Positions 9,025 through 17,684 of a stretch of DNA of 64,000 bases are shown in pieces; the first letter of the stretch is position 1, and every line of letters starts with the position of its first letter. A program made the translations under genes and the position numbers. The DNA is from JBKHBT01 sp046542255 (GTDB lineage Bacteria > UBP14 > UBA6098 > JBKHBT01): contig JBKHBT010000003.1 in the NCBI GenBank assembly GCA_046542255.1, positions 1 through 64,000 of the forward strand. The letters are read 5' to 3'. The notes under the pieces were generated by a model. That model was given only the letters and a program-made list of their open reading frames with translations, was not told the DNA's origin and did no database searches.

Positions 9025-9662
9025 TTGATACCTCCATTTTGTGGTTTTATCCCATTTAATAATACATCTCTGAATGTTTTATTTAATTTTTCGCTGGAAG
9101 GTGAATTTCCCAGCCCATGTATCACCTGGCCTAATGACTGATAGATGACTATAAATAAAATATCGACATTCGAAATATCTTCTCTTATCAGGCCCTTTTC
9201 TTTGCCTTCATCTATTGTTTCAAAAACACCATTCATTATTGGTAATCCGACCCTTGTCTTAAGTTCGACTATATTTCCGCGAAGGGATTTGAATTTCTCA
9301 TCCGAAAAAAAGAAAGCTTCCATCTGAAAAATAAAAATAAGAAAAGCCGATTCTGGCGATTCTTCCTCAAAATAACGACTCAATGCTCTGGGGTATGCCA
9401 TAAGCCTATCGATAACACCATCATGCATATCGAACTCTTCTTGAAACAATTCAAAAACTCTCGTAATCACAAATTCAAGAGCTGCCATGAGAATATCTTC
9501 TTTGGAGCGAAAGTATTCATAAATTGTGCCTTTACCGACTCCTGCTTTTTTAGCGATCTGGCTTATGGTGGTATTCCAGACGCCTTTTTGCGAGAAAAGT
9601 GAAATAGCGGCTTCGTAGATCTGCTTTCTTTTTTCCTCTTTGTTAACATTCTTTGGAGTCAT
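9021..9662 (-). CDS. TetR family transcriptional regulator
   Basis: A 213-residue TetR repressor. The N-terminal helix-turn-helix covers residues about 12-58, with TTISQIAKKAGVGKGTIYEYF as the recognition unit. The C-terminal ligand-binding region is all alpha and variable. It is the first cistron of the Lol-like operon and overlaps the LolA-like gene by four bases. A perfect 16-bp palindrome of TetR-operator type lies in its promoter, so autoregulation of the whole operon is the likely mode. The inducer is unknown; the fold resembles regulators of envelope or fatty-acid stress. Confidence 0.92.
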   Translation of the reverse strand: MTPKNVNKEEKRKQIYEAAISLFSQKGVWNTTISQIAKKAGVGKGTIYEYFRSKEDILMAALEFVITRVFELFQEEFDMHDGVIDRLMAYPRALSRYFEEESPESAFLIFIFQMEAFFFSDEKFKSLRGNIVELKTRVGLPIMNGVFETIDEGKEKGLIREDISNVDILFIVIYQSLGQVIHGLGNSPSSEKLNKTFRDVLLNGIKPQNGGIK

Positions 9663-9683
9663 ATCCTATCTCCTTCGGATCCC

Positions 9684-9758
9684 TATCCGCCGCAGTCCTA
9701 TCCATCGGATTTCTATCCACAGGATTTCTATCCACAGGATTTCTATCCACAGGATTTC
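9684..9758 (-). repeat. Five 15-bp tandem repeats in the tetR leader
   Basis: On the top strand the unit TATCCACAGGATTTC occurs three times exactly (9714-9728, 9729-9743, 9744-9758). Two degenerate copies precede it: 9699-9713 with ATCGG, and 9684-9698 more diverged. The array lies between the putative transcription start and the tetR ATG at 9662, inside the 5' untranslated region. The unit grades into the ribosome-binding region (AAGGAGATAGGAT), as if expanded from it. Confidence 0.9.
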
Positions 9759-9817
9759 TACGCTATAAAATCAAAATAAACAACTATCAAAACAACCATT
9801 CCAATCCATCCAGCTTA

Positions 9818-9846
9818 ATATTAATCTCGACCGACCGGTCGGTCAA
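9818..9846 (-). promoter_or_regulatory. Promoter with embedded TetR operator
   Basis: On the minus strand TTGACC (9846-9841), a 17-base spacer and TAATAT (9823-9818) make a good sigma70 promoter. A perfect 16-bp palindrome GACCGACCGGTCGGTC (9829-9844) overlaps the -35 and spacer. This is the classic shape of a TetR-family operator. Long A-tracts just upstream on the same strand could act as an UP element. A repressor bound here would block RNA polymerase. Confidence 0.85.
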
Positions 9847-9928
9847 GCCAATTTTTTTTTTGAACTTTTTTGAGATAATAAAGTTGGATAGTATTAAGTT
9901 ATGTTGAAAGACTAATATCTCTTTTTAT

Positions 9929-10987
9929 TCAGACCTTATGAATAATATACTCACGGTCGCCGGCACCAAATTTCTCTGCAATTTCCAGAGATTCGAGGTA
10001 TTTGGTATCTTTGTAGATATCCCTGAATGAATCATCGCCGCGCTTCTGGCAGTATTTGTGAGTTATTTCATCGGAGGCAGTATCCAGGGCGACCGGATCA
10101 AAGCTGGCTGTGAAGCCGATGTCATCAGTTATTGGTTCGAGCTTCTTACCCATGCAATCGCATTGATCTGTAATATTGATTATTCCATTGAAATAAACCG
10201 TTTTGGTATGAATTTTATTTGCGACTGCTGCCGCTGTTTTCATAAGAAGGACACCGAATTTAGCACCGGTATTGCCCCATTGAATTTTGATTGCGCCTTC
10301 CGGGCATACTGCTATACATTCGCCACAGCCGATACATCTTATCAGGTCGAAATTGGCCTTGGGACTAAGTTCGATACAATCCATCGGGCAATGTTCGGCG
10401 CAGATACCACACTCTACGCAGTCGCCTTCGGAACGAAGTTCTGGCTCGACATCGGCATGCATTCTTTGTTTCATGGCACGAGATGCAAATCCCATCGAAA
10501 GGTTCTTCAGCGCACCGCCGATTCCAGAGACGATATGGCCTTTGAAATGGCTAAGAATCACAAAGGCATCCGCTTGATTGATAAGCGAGCCAACATTAAT
10601 CATTGAGCCGTCATGTGCTTCGATATCGACAGTATCCCTGCCGCGGATACCATCGGCAATTACGGCCGGACAGCCGAGATTTTCTATGCTGAAGCCATGT
10701 TCTCTGGCATTCATGAGATTATCTATGCCATTTTGCCTGGCACCCTTATATAGGACATTGGTATCAAAAACGAATGGCTTACCGCCAAGGGATTTGATCT
10801 TCTTGATGAGAATTTTCGTATAATGTGCATCCAAAAAGGTAATATTTCCTGCTTCTCCCCAGTGAACCTTGATCCCAACGAAATCACCATCATCGATAAA
10901 AGTCCAGTCCACAAAATCTACCAGTTCTTTGAATCTTTCATAATGATTGTCTTCTAATGATTCAGCAAAGAAAACCTCTTTGATCAC
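9929..10987 (-). CDS. DUF362 domain 4Fe-4S protein
   Basis: A 352-residue protein of the DUF362 family, with two ferredoxin-type 4Fe-4S motifs: Cys 190/193/196/200 (CVECGICAEHC) and Cys 218/221/224/228 (CIGCGECIAVC). The flanking DUF362 region has HWGEAGN, SHFKGH and GGALKNLSMG, all typical of the family. It is cytoplasmic, with no signal peptide. The reaction is unknown; relatives are predicted to be iron-sulfur redox proteins. It follows the rhomboid gene by 21 bases on the same strand and lies 83 bases upstream of the TetR promoter, with no clear terminator between. Confidence 0.87.
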   Translation of the reverse strand: MIKEVFFAESLEDNHYERFKELVDFVDWTFIDDGDFVGIKVHWGEAGNITFLDAHYTKILIKKIKSLGGKPFVFDTNVLYKGARQNGIDNLMNAREHGFSIENLGCPAVIADGIRGRDTVDIEAHDGSMINVGSLINQADAFVILSHFKGHIVSGIGGALKNLSMGFASRAMKQRMHADVEPELRSEGDCVECGICAEHCPMDCIELSPKANFDLIRCIGCGECIAVCPEGAIKIQWGNTGAKFGVLLMKTAAAVANKIHTKTVYFNGIINITDQCDCMGKKLEPITDDIGFTASFDPVALDTASDEITHKYCQKRGDDSFRDIYKDTKYLESLEIAEKFGAGDREYIIHKV

Positions 10988-11008
10988 AACTGCCCCTTCT
11001 TTTATGTT

Positions 11009-11809
11009 TTATACACGATTATCATAATTTTTGAAATAATGGCCTGCATCGATAAGCCTTTTTTTTTCTTTTGATGACAGGCTTCCCATCCCTCTTTGAA
11101 TAATCTTATCCAAAATCTCATCGACTGCCTGATTTTCCTGCTTGCGATTTATATAATTTTCTAAATCCAATATCTTTTCTCGATATTTACGATTCTTTTT
11201 GATTTTATTTCTCAAAAGCATATATATCAAGCCAGCAACCAATCCACCGAGATGGGCAACATGCGAAATCCCAGAGTCGCCAGCAAAAACAGCCAGCAAG
11301 AATTCAACTCCACCGATCAACACAACCAGAAATTTGGCCTTAATCGGAATAAAGAAATATAGATATATCTTACGCTCCGGCCATGTCATCCCGAAGGCCA
11401 AAAGCAGGCCATAAATTGCGCCAGATGCGCCAACGGTGAGATATGGCATAAAGAAAAATGCAGTAATTCCAGCGGCGATTCCTGTTATTAGATAATAGGC
11501 CAAAAATTCTTTGGAGCCCCACCTGGTTTCCAACTGGACACCGAACATATAGAGAACGAACATATTAAAAAAGATATGTATAAATGATCCGTGCGTGAAG
11601 ATATATGTAACAAATTGCCAGAGCATGCCTTTTTTTACAAGCGGCGGATTCAATGCAAGGTATCTTGTGATCATGCCGAGTTGTTTGTCCGAGCCGATAA
11701 ATCTGCTAATAATCTGCAAAACAAAAACTACAGCCGAAACAATGATAATGGACTTAACCACCGGCGTGATATAGAGCCTTCTTCTTGTCCTTTGGAATTT
11801 ATAATTCAT
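11009..11809 (-). CDS. Rhomboid family intramembrane serine protease
   Basis: A 266-residue membrane protease with six or so hydrophobic helices. The catalytic serine is in GASG (S129) and the catalytic histidine in HVAHLGG (H186). The FTHGSFIHIFFN loop and N82 match the rhomboid oxyanion region. A C-terminal basic, probably coiled cytoplasmic tail (about 200-266) carries the DEILDKIIQRGMGSLSSKEKK segment seen in many bacterial rhomboids. It cleaves transmembrane segments of other membrane proteins. It is downstream of smg in the chaperone cluster. Confidence 0.92.
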   Translation of the reverse strand: MNYKFQRTRRRLYITPVVKSIIIVSAVVFVLQIISRFIGSDKQLGMITRYLALNPPLVKKGMLWQFVTYIFTHGSFIHIFFNMFVLYMFGVQLETRWGSKEFLAYYLITGIAAGITAFFFMPYLTVGASGAIYGLLLAFGMTWPERKIYLYFFIPIKAKFLVVLIGGVEFLLAVFAGDSGISHVAHLGGLVAGLIYMLLRNKIKKNRKYREKILDLENYINRKQENQAVDEILDKIIQRGMGSLSSKEKKRLIDAGHYFKNYDNRV

Positions 11810-11852
11810 TAGAAATTTGCCCTCCGCATATAAAAACTCGTAGCTATCGTCT

Positions 11853-12296
11853 TTAGTTTATATCGCCTTCTGGATTCTGAAAAGTGATCAGGTCAAAAGC
11901 CAATTTATGTCCTTGGTTTTCCGGATTCATCAATATGAAGTTGACAAGCTGCGTAACCTCATCGGCATCGATCCTGCCGGACTGAAGAACTATCGCACGA
12001 GTAAGAATCAGTTCGACAATTCTGGGTTGGAGAATGCCAGTCATCTGGAGATTCATCAAAAGCCCATAGGCTTCGTTAGTAAAAAAACGGCTTTCATCGG
12101 CATGAAGATATCGAATATTAGTGCCCTTTTCGGGATCACTGAATTTCTCGACAGCGAGGTCGAATGCCCTATCTACTTCCTTTTTAGGATGTCCCTCCTC
12201 GATAAGGTGCTGCTTTTCGCCTTCGATATCATTAATCATTGCCGGGTTTTCGGCCAGTTTTTTATATATGTGCATTACAAGTTCTAACATAGTCAT
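11853..12296 (-). CDS. smg: Smg (DUF494) family protein
   Basis: A protein of about 147 residues resembling E. coli Smg/DUF494. The opening MLELVMHIYKK aligns with the Smg start. The fold is helical, with the family's acidic middle and a C-terminal ILTRAIVLQSGRIDADEVTQL matching Smg's ERVLALDNAEFELDDLK region. Its role is unknown; in proteobacteria it lies beside dprA and def, which are absent here. ATG at 12296 or 12290 is preferred over an upstream TTG (12329), which adds residues with no family match. No strong ribosome binding site is seen for any of these starts. Confidence 0.75.
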   Translation of the reverse strand: MTMLELVMHIYKKLAENPAMINDIEGEKQHLIEEGHPKKEVDRAFDLAVEKFSDPEKGTNIRYLHADESRFFTNEAYGLLMNLQMTGILQPRIVELILTRAIVLQSGRIDADEVTQLVNFILMNPENQGHKLAFDLITFQNPEGDIN

Positions 12297-12331
12297 TATC
12301 AATTTAGATTTTTCTAAGCTAAAAATCAAGT

Positions 12332-13417
12332 CTATTCGAGAATTTGATTAAGCTTTTTCTTCTTTTCTTCGGATAATTTTGGAATCTTCACATTTACGAT
12401 GACAAACATATCACCTGGTTTAATTCCTTTTTTGATTCCTTGCTTTGGTATTCGAAGCTTTGTCCCCGGTTGCGTATCGGGAGGTATCTTCAGTAGTATT
12501 TTATCTCCATGGATGGTCTTTATTTTTACTTTGGTTCCATTTATGGCCTGATTGAGGCTTATGGTGATTTCCGCCTCGATATTTTTTCCTTTTCTTTCGA
12601 AAAACTTATCTCCTGCAACCTTTGTAATTACGATAAGGTCTCCGGGAGAGCCTCCTGCGGCGGCTGGTTCACCCTGGCCTCGGAGCCTTATTTTATCGCC
12701 ATCTTCGGTACCCGGTGGGATATTTATCATGAAGGTCTTGATTCCTTCTTCTTCGCCACTTCCACCGCACTTGGTGCAGGTTTGCGAATAAACTTTGCCT
12801 CTCCCACCGCAATTTGGGCATGTGGAAGATACGGCAAATGTCCCTTGCCCATGGCTAATTACGCCTCTACCGCCGCATGTCGGGCAGATTTGTTCTTCCG
12901 CACCCGGTTCTCCGCCAGTGCCATGGCAATGGCTACAAACAGAATTCATACGAAGGCTGATTTTATGCTTTCCGCCAGTTGCGGCTTTTCGAAATGGTAT
13001 AGTAATATTGACCGAGATATCACGGCCTTTTCTCGGCCTCTGTCTCTGGCCTGTAGATTGTGCATTTTGGCTAAACATATCACCAAATATATTTCCAAAT
13101 CCTTTGCCGAAAATATCGCCGAAATCAAAACTTTGGCCTGAAGAACGGTATGACCTTCTTTGTCCTGACGCTCCACCGCCACCGAAACCACCGTATGCGC
13201 CATATTTTCGCATCTGGTCATATTCGGCTCGTTTTTCTTTATCTTTGAGAACCTGATATGCCTCATTTATTTCCTGAAACTTCTTTTCGGCATCCGGATC
13301 ATCTTTATTGGAATCTGGATGGTATTTCTTGGCCAATTTACGGAATGCTTTTTTGATCTCATCATCATCGGCATTCTCTGAAACGCCCAAAATTTTATAA
13401 AAATCCTTTGATGCCAT
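12332..13417 (-). CDS. dnaJ: Chaperone protein DnaJ
   Basis: A 361-residue type I Hsp40 and co-chaperone of the DnaK encoded upstream. The J domain spans residues 1-70 with HPD at 33-35. A Gly/Phe-rich linker follows (about 75-125). The zinc domain carries four CxxCxGxG repeats starting at C161, C178, C200 and C214. The C-terminal substrate-binding domains end near 360. All zinc cysteines are intact. It starts 5 bases after the zinc metallopeptidase stop, so the two are probably co-transcribed. Confidence 0.97.
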   Translation of the reverse strand: MASKDFYKILGVSENADDDEIKKAFRKLAKKYHPDSNKDDPDAEKKFQEINEAYQVLKDKEKRAEYDQMRKYGAYGGFGGGGASGQRRSYRSSGQSFDFGDIFGKGFGNIFGDMFSQNAQSTGQRQRPRKGRDISVNITIPFRKAATGGKHKISLRMNSVCSHCHGTGGEPGAEEQICPTCGGRGVISHGQGTFAVSSTCPNCGGRGKVYSQTCTKCGGSGEEEGIKTFMINIPPGTEDGDKIRLRGQGEPAAAGGSPGDLIVITKVAGDKFFERKGKNIEAEITISLNQAINGTKVKIKTIHGDKILLKIPPDTQPGTKLRIPKQGIKKGIKPGDMFVIVNVKIPKLSEEKKKKLNQILE

Positions 13418-13422
13418 AATAT

Positions 13423-14103
13423 CTATCTCCTCGAAAGTAATATTAGCCGAAGGAAATTAAGAAGTGCCATAAGCGCAGAGGCTACATAAGTCATAGCTGC
13501 TGCTGTAAGTACTTTTTTCGCACCCGATGTTTCTGTTTCCGTAAGAAGTGCTGTGCCGCGGATTGTCTTAATCGCCCTTCTCGATGCATCTATTTCAACT
13601 GGAAGTGTAATAAGGTGAAATAAAACCGCTGCACCGAAAAATATAATTCCAATTTTCATAAGAGGTTGAAAACGGAAAATAAGCCCTGCAATAAAAAGCG
13701 GAAATGCCAGATTCGAGCCAAATGAAGCAACTGGAACAAATGTATTTCTCAGTTTCAGTGGAATATATCCATTATGATGTTGTATAGCATGGCCTACTTC
13801 ATGGGCCGCAACTCCAATCGCCGCAATGGAATCAGAATTATGCACTTGATTAGAAAGCCTGAGGCTTTTCGCTTTTGGGTCATAATGATCAGATAGATTA
13901 TTGGAATTTACATTTTCTATATCGACATCATGTATACCTGCAGTAGACATGATGAGCTGTGCAGCTTTCGCACCGCTATAGCCTCTTGAAGATCGCACAC
14001 GCGAGAATTTATCAAAAGTGCTTTTGACATGGGACCTTGCCCAAATTCCCAAAAGCAATGCTGGAATAATCAGAATAAATGTCGGATCCCAGAACCAGTA
14101 CAT
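13423..14103 (-). CDS. Membrane zinc metallopeptidase, YugP family
   Basis: A 226-residue membrane protein of the YugP-like (neutral zinc metallopeptidase) family. The N-terminal helix is at residues 7-22. The metal site HEVGH is at 101-105, inside [12 protein letters not shown]. Two or three further helices occupy 125-175 and 200-220. The [22 protein letters not shown] stretch before the metal site is family-typical. Its substrate is unknown. The position between dnaK and dnaJ suggests a role in membrane protein quality control, alongside the rhomboid protease two genes on. Confidence 0.9.
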   Translation of the reverse strand: MYWFWDPTFILIIPALLLGIWARSHVKSTFDKFSRVRSSRGYSGAKAAQLIMSTAGIHDVDIENVNSNNLSDHYDPKAKSLRLSNQVHNSDSIAAIGVAAHEVGHAIQHHNGYIPLKLRNTFVPVASFGSNLAFPLFIAGLIFRFQPLMKIGIIFFGAAVLFHLITLPVEIDASRRAIKTIRGTALLTETETSGAKKVLTAAAMTYVASALMALLNFLRLILLSRR

Positions 14104-14160
14104 TTCACCTCACCTTCAGGCTAATATATATCTATTTCAAATTTATCAAATCTTTTTTTA

Positions 14161-14190
14161 TCGAAGGGCCGCATTCTTGCGACCCTTCGA
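14161..14190. repeat. Intergenic palindrome between dnaK and the metallopeptidase gene
   Basis: TCGAAGGG (14161-14168) pairs with CCCTTCGA (14183-14190). An inner CGCA/TGCG continues the stem around a TTCT loop, with one mismatch. No T-run follows it on the minus strand; bases there are A-rich. It could be a processing or partial termination signal, or a palindromic repeat element. Confidence 0.65.
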
Positions 14191-14311
14191 CCATCTATAA
14201 CAGTTACAAGGTTTATAGTTTATTACCCAATAGCCTTGCTGCTATTTTGGTTTGACGGCTTTTGCTGCTATTTTTTTGGAGGTGTGTCAGAGCAGCATAA
14301 GCCAATCAAAT

Positions 14312-16288
14312 CTATTTTTCATCTTCATCATCATCGACGACTTCGAAATCAGCATCGACAGCATCATCCTCTTCCTGTTTCTGTTGCTTCTGTCCGCCAG
14401 CTTGTGCGCCTGGCCCACCGGCTGTTCCTGATCCACCGCCTGGCTGGCCGCTGCCTGATTGCTGAGGGCCACCTTGTTGCGCGCCGCCTGCGTCTTTATA
14501 CATCTTTTCGGCTATTCGATGCCATTTTTGTGTCAATGTCTCTGTCTTGGTTTTGATATCTTCAAGGTCATCGCCCGTGATAGCTTCTTTGAGTGCATCG
14601 ACTGCATCCTGAAGTTCTTTCTTTTCGGATTCATCTATCTTATCGCCATGTTCTTTCAGTTCTTTTTCTGTCTTGTATGCCAGGGCATCGCCTTGATTTT
14701 TTGCTTCGATTAATTCACGGCGTTTCTTGTCTTCTTCCTTGTTCTTTTCGGCCTCTTTGGTCATCCTGTCGATTTCGTCTTCGGATAAACCGCTGGAAGG
14801 CTCGATTCTGATTTCTTGCTTCTTGCCGGTTGCTTTATCAACTGCCGAGACATTGAGAATTCCATTTCTATCGATATCGAATGTTACTTCGATTTGTGGA
14901 ACACCTCTTGGAGCTGGTGGAATTCCGGTTAGGTCGAATCTTCCTAATGATTTATTGTCACCAGCCATTTCTCGCTCGCCCTGAAGGACATGTATCTGCA
15001 CCTGTGTTTGATTATCTTCTGCTGTAGTAAATGTCTGGGTCTTTTTGGTCGGGATTGTAGAATTTTTATCGATAAGCTTGGTAGCAACACCGCCGAGAGT
15101 TTCTATGCCGAGCGAAAGTGGCGTAACATCGACTAAAAGGATATCATCTACATCTCCGCTTAGGATACCACCCTGAATAGCTGCACCCATAGCAACGACT
15201 TCATCGGGATTGATACCTTTATGAGGCGCCTTGCCGAAAATATCTTTGACAGCTTTCTGAACAGATGGCATTCTTGTCATTCCGCCGACCAGAAGAATTT
15301 CATCGATATCATCGGCAGAAAGCCTTGCATCTTTCAATGCCTGTTTACATGGCCCAACCGATTTCTCGACCAGGTCTTCAGTCATCTGGTTGAATTTGGA
15401 ACGAGATAATTTAATATTAAGATGCTTCGGGCCGGATTGATCTGCGGTGATAAATGGCAGGTTGATTGTCGTTTCCTGTCTTGTGGAAAGTTCTATTTTG
15501 GCTTTTTCCGATGCTTCCTTGAGCCTTTGCATCACAGATGAATCGCTGGACAAGTCTATTCCCTGATCCTGCTTGAATTCTTTAACTAACCAGTTTATAA
15601 TTCTCTGGTCAAAATCGTCTCCACCAAGATGTGTATCTCCATTTGTGGCAAGCACTTCAAAAACGCCTTCGCCTATATCGAGAATAGAAATGTCAAATGT
15701 TCCTCCGCCAAGGTCATATACGGCAATTTTTTGTGCATCTTTTTTCTTATCCATTCCATAGGCTAAAGATGCAGCAGTAGGCTCATTAATTATTCTTTTG
15801 ACATTGAGCCCTGCAATTTTGCCTGCATCTTTGGTGGCTTTTCTCTGCATATCATTAAAATATGCCGGCACTGTTATCACAGCATCTGTAACCTGTTCAC
15901 CGAGATATTCTTCGGCATCATTTTTAAGTTTAGATAAAATCATTGCTGAAATTTCAGGAGGTGAAAATTGTTTGTCATCTATTTGCACACGAGCATCGCC
16001 ATTATTTCCTTTGACGACCTTGTATGGCACTTCCTGAATTTCATTTTTTACCTCATTATATTTCCTTCCCATAAATCTTTTAATTGAAAATACTGTATGT
16101 TTTGGATTAGTAATCGATTGCCTTTTGGCGGTTATTCCGACTAATTTTTCGCCATCATCGGCAAAACCGACAACAGAAGGTACAGTTCTTCCACCTTCTG
16201 AACTAACTATAACCTGTGAGTCGCCACCTTCCATGACAGCGACACATGAATTTGTTGTACCGAGGTCGATACCAATAATTTTTCCCAT
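14312..16288 (-). CDS. dnaK: Chaperone protein DnaK (Hsp70)
   Basis: A 658-residue Hsp70. It opens with [17 protein letters not shown], the first phosphate loop. [14 protein letters not shown] (phosphate 2) and [17 protein letters not shown] (adenosine site) follow. The substrate-binding domain contains ERE-type [10 protein letters not shown] and [15 protein letters not shown]. The tail is rich in Gly, Gln and Pro and ends in an acidic [10 protein letters not shown] that resembles the usual EEVD-like bacterial terminus. A ribosome binding site, AAAGGAG, precedes the ATG. No CIRCE element is visible upstream, and grpE is not in this window. Confidence 0.98.
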   Translation of the reverse strand: MGKIIGIDLGTTNSCVAVMEGGDSQVIVSSEGGRTVPSVVGFADDGEKLVGITAKRQSITNPKHTVFSIKRFMGRKYNEVKNEIQEVPYKVVKGNNGDARVQIDDKQFSPPEISAMILSKLKNDAEEYLGEQVTDAVITVPAYFNDMQRKATKDAGKIAGLNVKRIINEPTAASLAYGMDKKKDAQKIAVYDLGGGTFDISILDIGEGVFEVLATNGDTHLGGDDFDQRIINWLVKEFKQDQGIDLSSDSSVMQRLKEASEKAKIELSTRQETTINLPFITADQSGPKHLNIKLSRSKFNQMTEDLVEKSVGPCKQALKDARLSADDIDEILLVGGMTRMPSVQKAVKDIFGKAPHKGINPDEVVAMGAAIQGGILSGDVDDILLVDVTPLSLGIETLGGVATKLIDKNSTIPTKKTQTFTTAEDNQTQVQIHVLQGEREMAGDNKSLGRFDLTGIPPAPRGVPQIEVTFDIDRNGILNVSAVDKATGKKQEIRIEPSSGLSEDEIDRMTKEAEKNKEEDKKRRELIEAKNQGDALAYKTEKELKEHGDKIDESEKKELQDAVDALKEAITGDDLEDIKTKTETLTQKWHRIAEKMYKDAGGAQQGGPQQSGSGQPGGGSGTAGGPGAQAGGQKQQKQEEDDAVDADFEVVDDDEDEK

Positions 16289-16329
16289 TTTTTCTCCTTT
16301 ATTTTTATCTTTTCTATTCTCTTTTTTTT

Positions 16330-16370
16330 CTACCTGGCCGGGTAGGTGGCTCCCCCACTAAGAGGGAGCC
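16330..16370. repeat. Two adjacent hairpins between hsp20 and dnaK
   Basis: CTACC/GGTAG (within 16330-16345) and GGCTCCC/GGGAGCC (16348-16354 with 16364-16370) form two neighbouring stems. They lie after hsp20 and before dnaK on the minus strand. No T-run follows on that strand, so simple intrinsic termination is not shown; they may protect or process the transcript. Confidence 0.6.
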
Positions 16371-16428
16371 AGTGCAGTTTTGGGATAAAGGTCTATTAGA
16401 AATGCACGATTGTGCTGACCAGATAGGA

Positions 16429-16869
16429 TTAATCAATATTTATATTTACTTCTTTTTTCTTAGACTCTTCCCTTTTTGGAACATTGATATTCAAGACACC
16501 ATCATTATATTTGGCTTTGATTTTCTCTGTATCTACAAGCTTGGGAAGTTGGAAACTTCTTTGATATTCGCCGCTAAATCGTTCGATTCTGTGGAAATTC
16601 TGTTTTTCCTCATCTCTTTCTACTTCCTTGTGACCACTGATAGTGAGAATATTATCCTGTACATTTACATCGATATCTTCCTTCTTAACTCCTGGTATAT
16701 CGATATCAAATACAATAGCATCCTCATTTTCATGAATGTCAACCTGTGGATTCCATGAATTCTTTGTTTCTTCGGTATCAGTTCCTTTCATAAAATCGTG
16801 GAAGACTTTATCGATTTCACTTCTCATATCATGAAGGTCTCTTGCGGGTCTCCATCTTACTAAAGTCAT
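16429..16869 (-). CDS. Small heat shock protein, Hsp20/alpha-crystallin family
   Basis: A 146-residue ATP-independent holdase. The N-terminal TLVRWRPARDLHDMRSEID is the usual start of the class A bacterial family. The alpha-crystallin domain spans about 42-135, with the conserved PGVKKEDIDV, FSGEYQRSFQLP and KYNDGVLNINVPK (the A-x-x-x-G-V-L signature). The C-terminal IXI-like anchor is weak. It is immediately upstream of dnaK, so heat or envelope-stress co-regulation is likely. Confidence 0.95.
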   Translation of the reverse strand: MTLVRWRPARDLHDMRSEIDKVFHDFMKGTDTEETKNSWNPQVDIHENEDAIVFDIDIPGVKKEDIDVNVQDNILTISGHKEVERDEEKQNFHRIERFSGEYQRSFQLPKLVDTEKIKAKYNDGVLNINVPKREESKKKEVNINID

Positions 16870-16912
16870 TTTATCTCCTTTTTTTATTCTATTAAGTTTT
16901 CAAACTCATTAA

Positions 16913-16935
16913 TTATAGTTGCATATACTATGCCA
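16913..16935 (-). promoter_or_regulatory. Possible hsp20 promoter (sigma54-like or sigma70 -10)
   Basis: On the minus strand TGGCATAGTATATGCAA (16935-16919) has the GG-N10-GC spacing of -24/-12 sigma54 promoters. A TATAAT directly follows (16918-16913), but has no -35 match at 16-18 bases. Either could drive hsp20. There is no TTAGCACTC-type CIRCE repeat. Confidence 0.3.
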
Positions 16936-17016
16936 ATGATTTCTTATTTTGCTATTTGTATTTATAGCAGCGACTTAGAAGCTTTGTTATTTATCAAACC
17001 CTGAGAGTGTTATTCT

Positions 17017-17041
17017 ATTGTGTGTCATACTGACAAACAAT
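17017..17041. repeat. Hairpin with GTCATACTGAC core
   Basis: ATTGTGTGTCA (17017-17027) pairs with TGACAAACAAT (17031-17041) with one mismatch around a TAC loop. The TTGTCATACT-like core recurs at 45135-45164 and 49812-49842. Confidence 0.55.
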
Positions 17042-17171
17042 GCGCCAACATCGCACGCTTTTGACACGCTCTTAAGGCCGGTCCATGAAAATACGTTTTC
17101 ACTTTCTAAATGGAGCTGGTTATTGTATATTCTTTTTGAATAGGCTGCGATGAGATTATGAGAGGATGATT

Positions 17172-17669
17172 ATGATACATAATTATGAGGATATCCAATT
17201 GCGTTCCATCGATAAAGATGATAAAGAACTCGATGCTGCTTTGCAGGATTATTCAATTCTCAAATATATGTCCGAGAAAAGAGTTCATCCTGGTGATATT
17301 TCAAGGGAAGTTCGTTTCAAGATTGAAAAAAATGGCGAAGTGGTTGGCGAGGCAAGTATTCATGATATTAGATGGTACAATAGAAAAGGCACCCTGTCCA
17401 TTATTTTGGCAAAAGAATATCATGGTATGGGTATCGGGAAAAAAGCATCGCTCGCAATTATGCAACATGCCTTCGATGCAATGAATTTCCATAGATTGGA
17501 AGCCGAGGCGGTGGAATATAATCCCAAATCTAAGAATCTACTTGAGGCTTTGGGATTCCGAAAAGAAGGTATCATGAGAGAAGCTAAATATTTCGAAGGC
17601 AAATACCATAGCGTTATAAAGTTCGGTATTCTAAAGCGCGAATATGATAAGCTCTACAAAAAAATATGA
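17172..17669 (+). CDS. GNAT family N-acetyltransferase, RimJ/RimL-like
   Basis: A protein of about 165 residues with the GNAT fold. The acetyl-CoA loop is GMGIGKKASLAIMQHAF, and the FHRLEAEAVEYNPKSKNLLEALGF stretch is typical of the acetyltransferase_3 (RimJ/RimL/SpeG) subgroup. The ATG at 17172 is preferred over 17166 because AGAGGA (17160-17165) then has a normal spacing. It is 15 bases ahead of the polysaccharide deacetylase gene, so it may acetylate the same glycan or its precursor rather than a ribosomal protein. That is inference from context. Confidence 0.85.
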   Translation: MIHNYEDIQLRSIDKDDKELDAALQDYSILKYMSEKRVHPGDISREVRFKIEKNGEVVGEASIHDIRWYNRKGTLSIILAKEYHGMGIGKKASLAIMQHAFDAMNFHRLEAEAVEYNPKSKNLLEALGFRKEGIMREAKYFEGKYHSVIKFGILKREYDKLYKKI

Positions 17670-17684
17670 AACAATGAAATATCT

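Larger units (their letters stand above)
16870..17171. other. Divergent intergenic region, hsp20 and GNAT genes
   Basis: About 300 bases without a gene. It holds the putative hsp20 promoter (16913-16935), a hairpin at 17017-17041 and a TTGACA at 17061-17066. The TTGACA has no good -10 at the right distance. Confidence 0.5.

Noticed and set aside
9653..9907. 84-codon plus-strand frame over the 15-bp repeats, with repeated GFLST units
   Set aside because: It only translates the tandem repeat array and leader of tetR; there is no ribosome binding site or family match.
12509..13256. Long frames opposite dnaJ
   Set aside because: Antisense shadows of the glycine/cysteine-rich DnaJ sequence.
16870..17171. 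CIRCE (HrcA) operator near hsp20/dnaK
   Set aside because: No TTAGCACTC-N9-GAGTGCTAA-like inverted repeat was found here or before dnaK.
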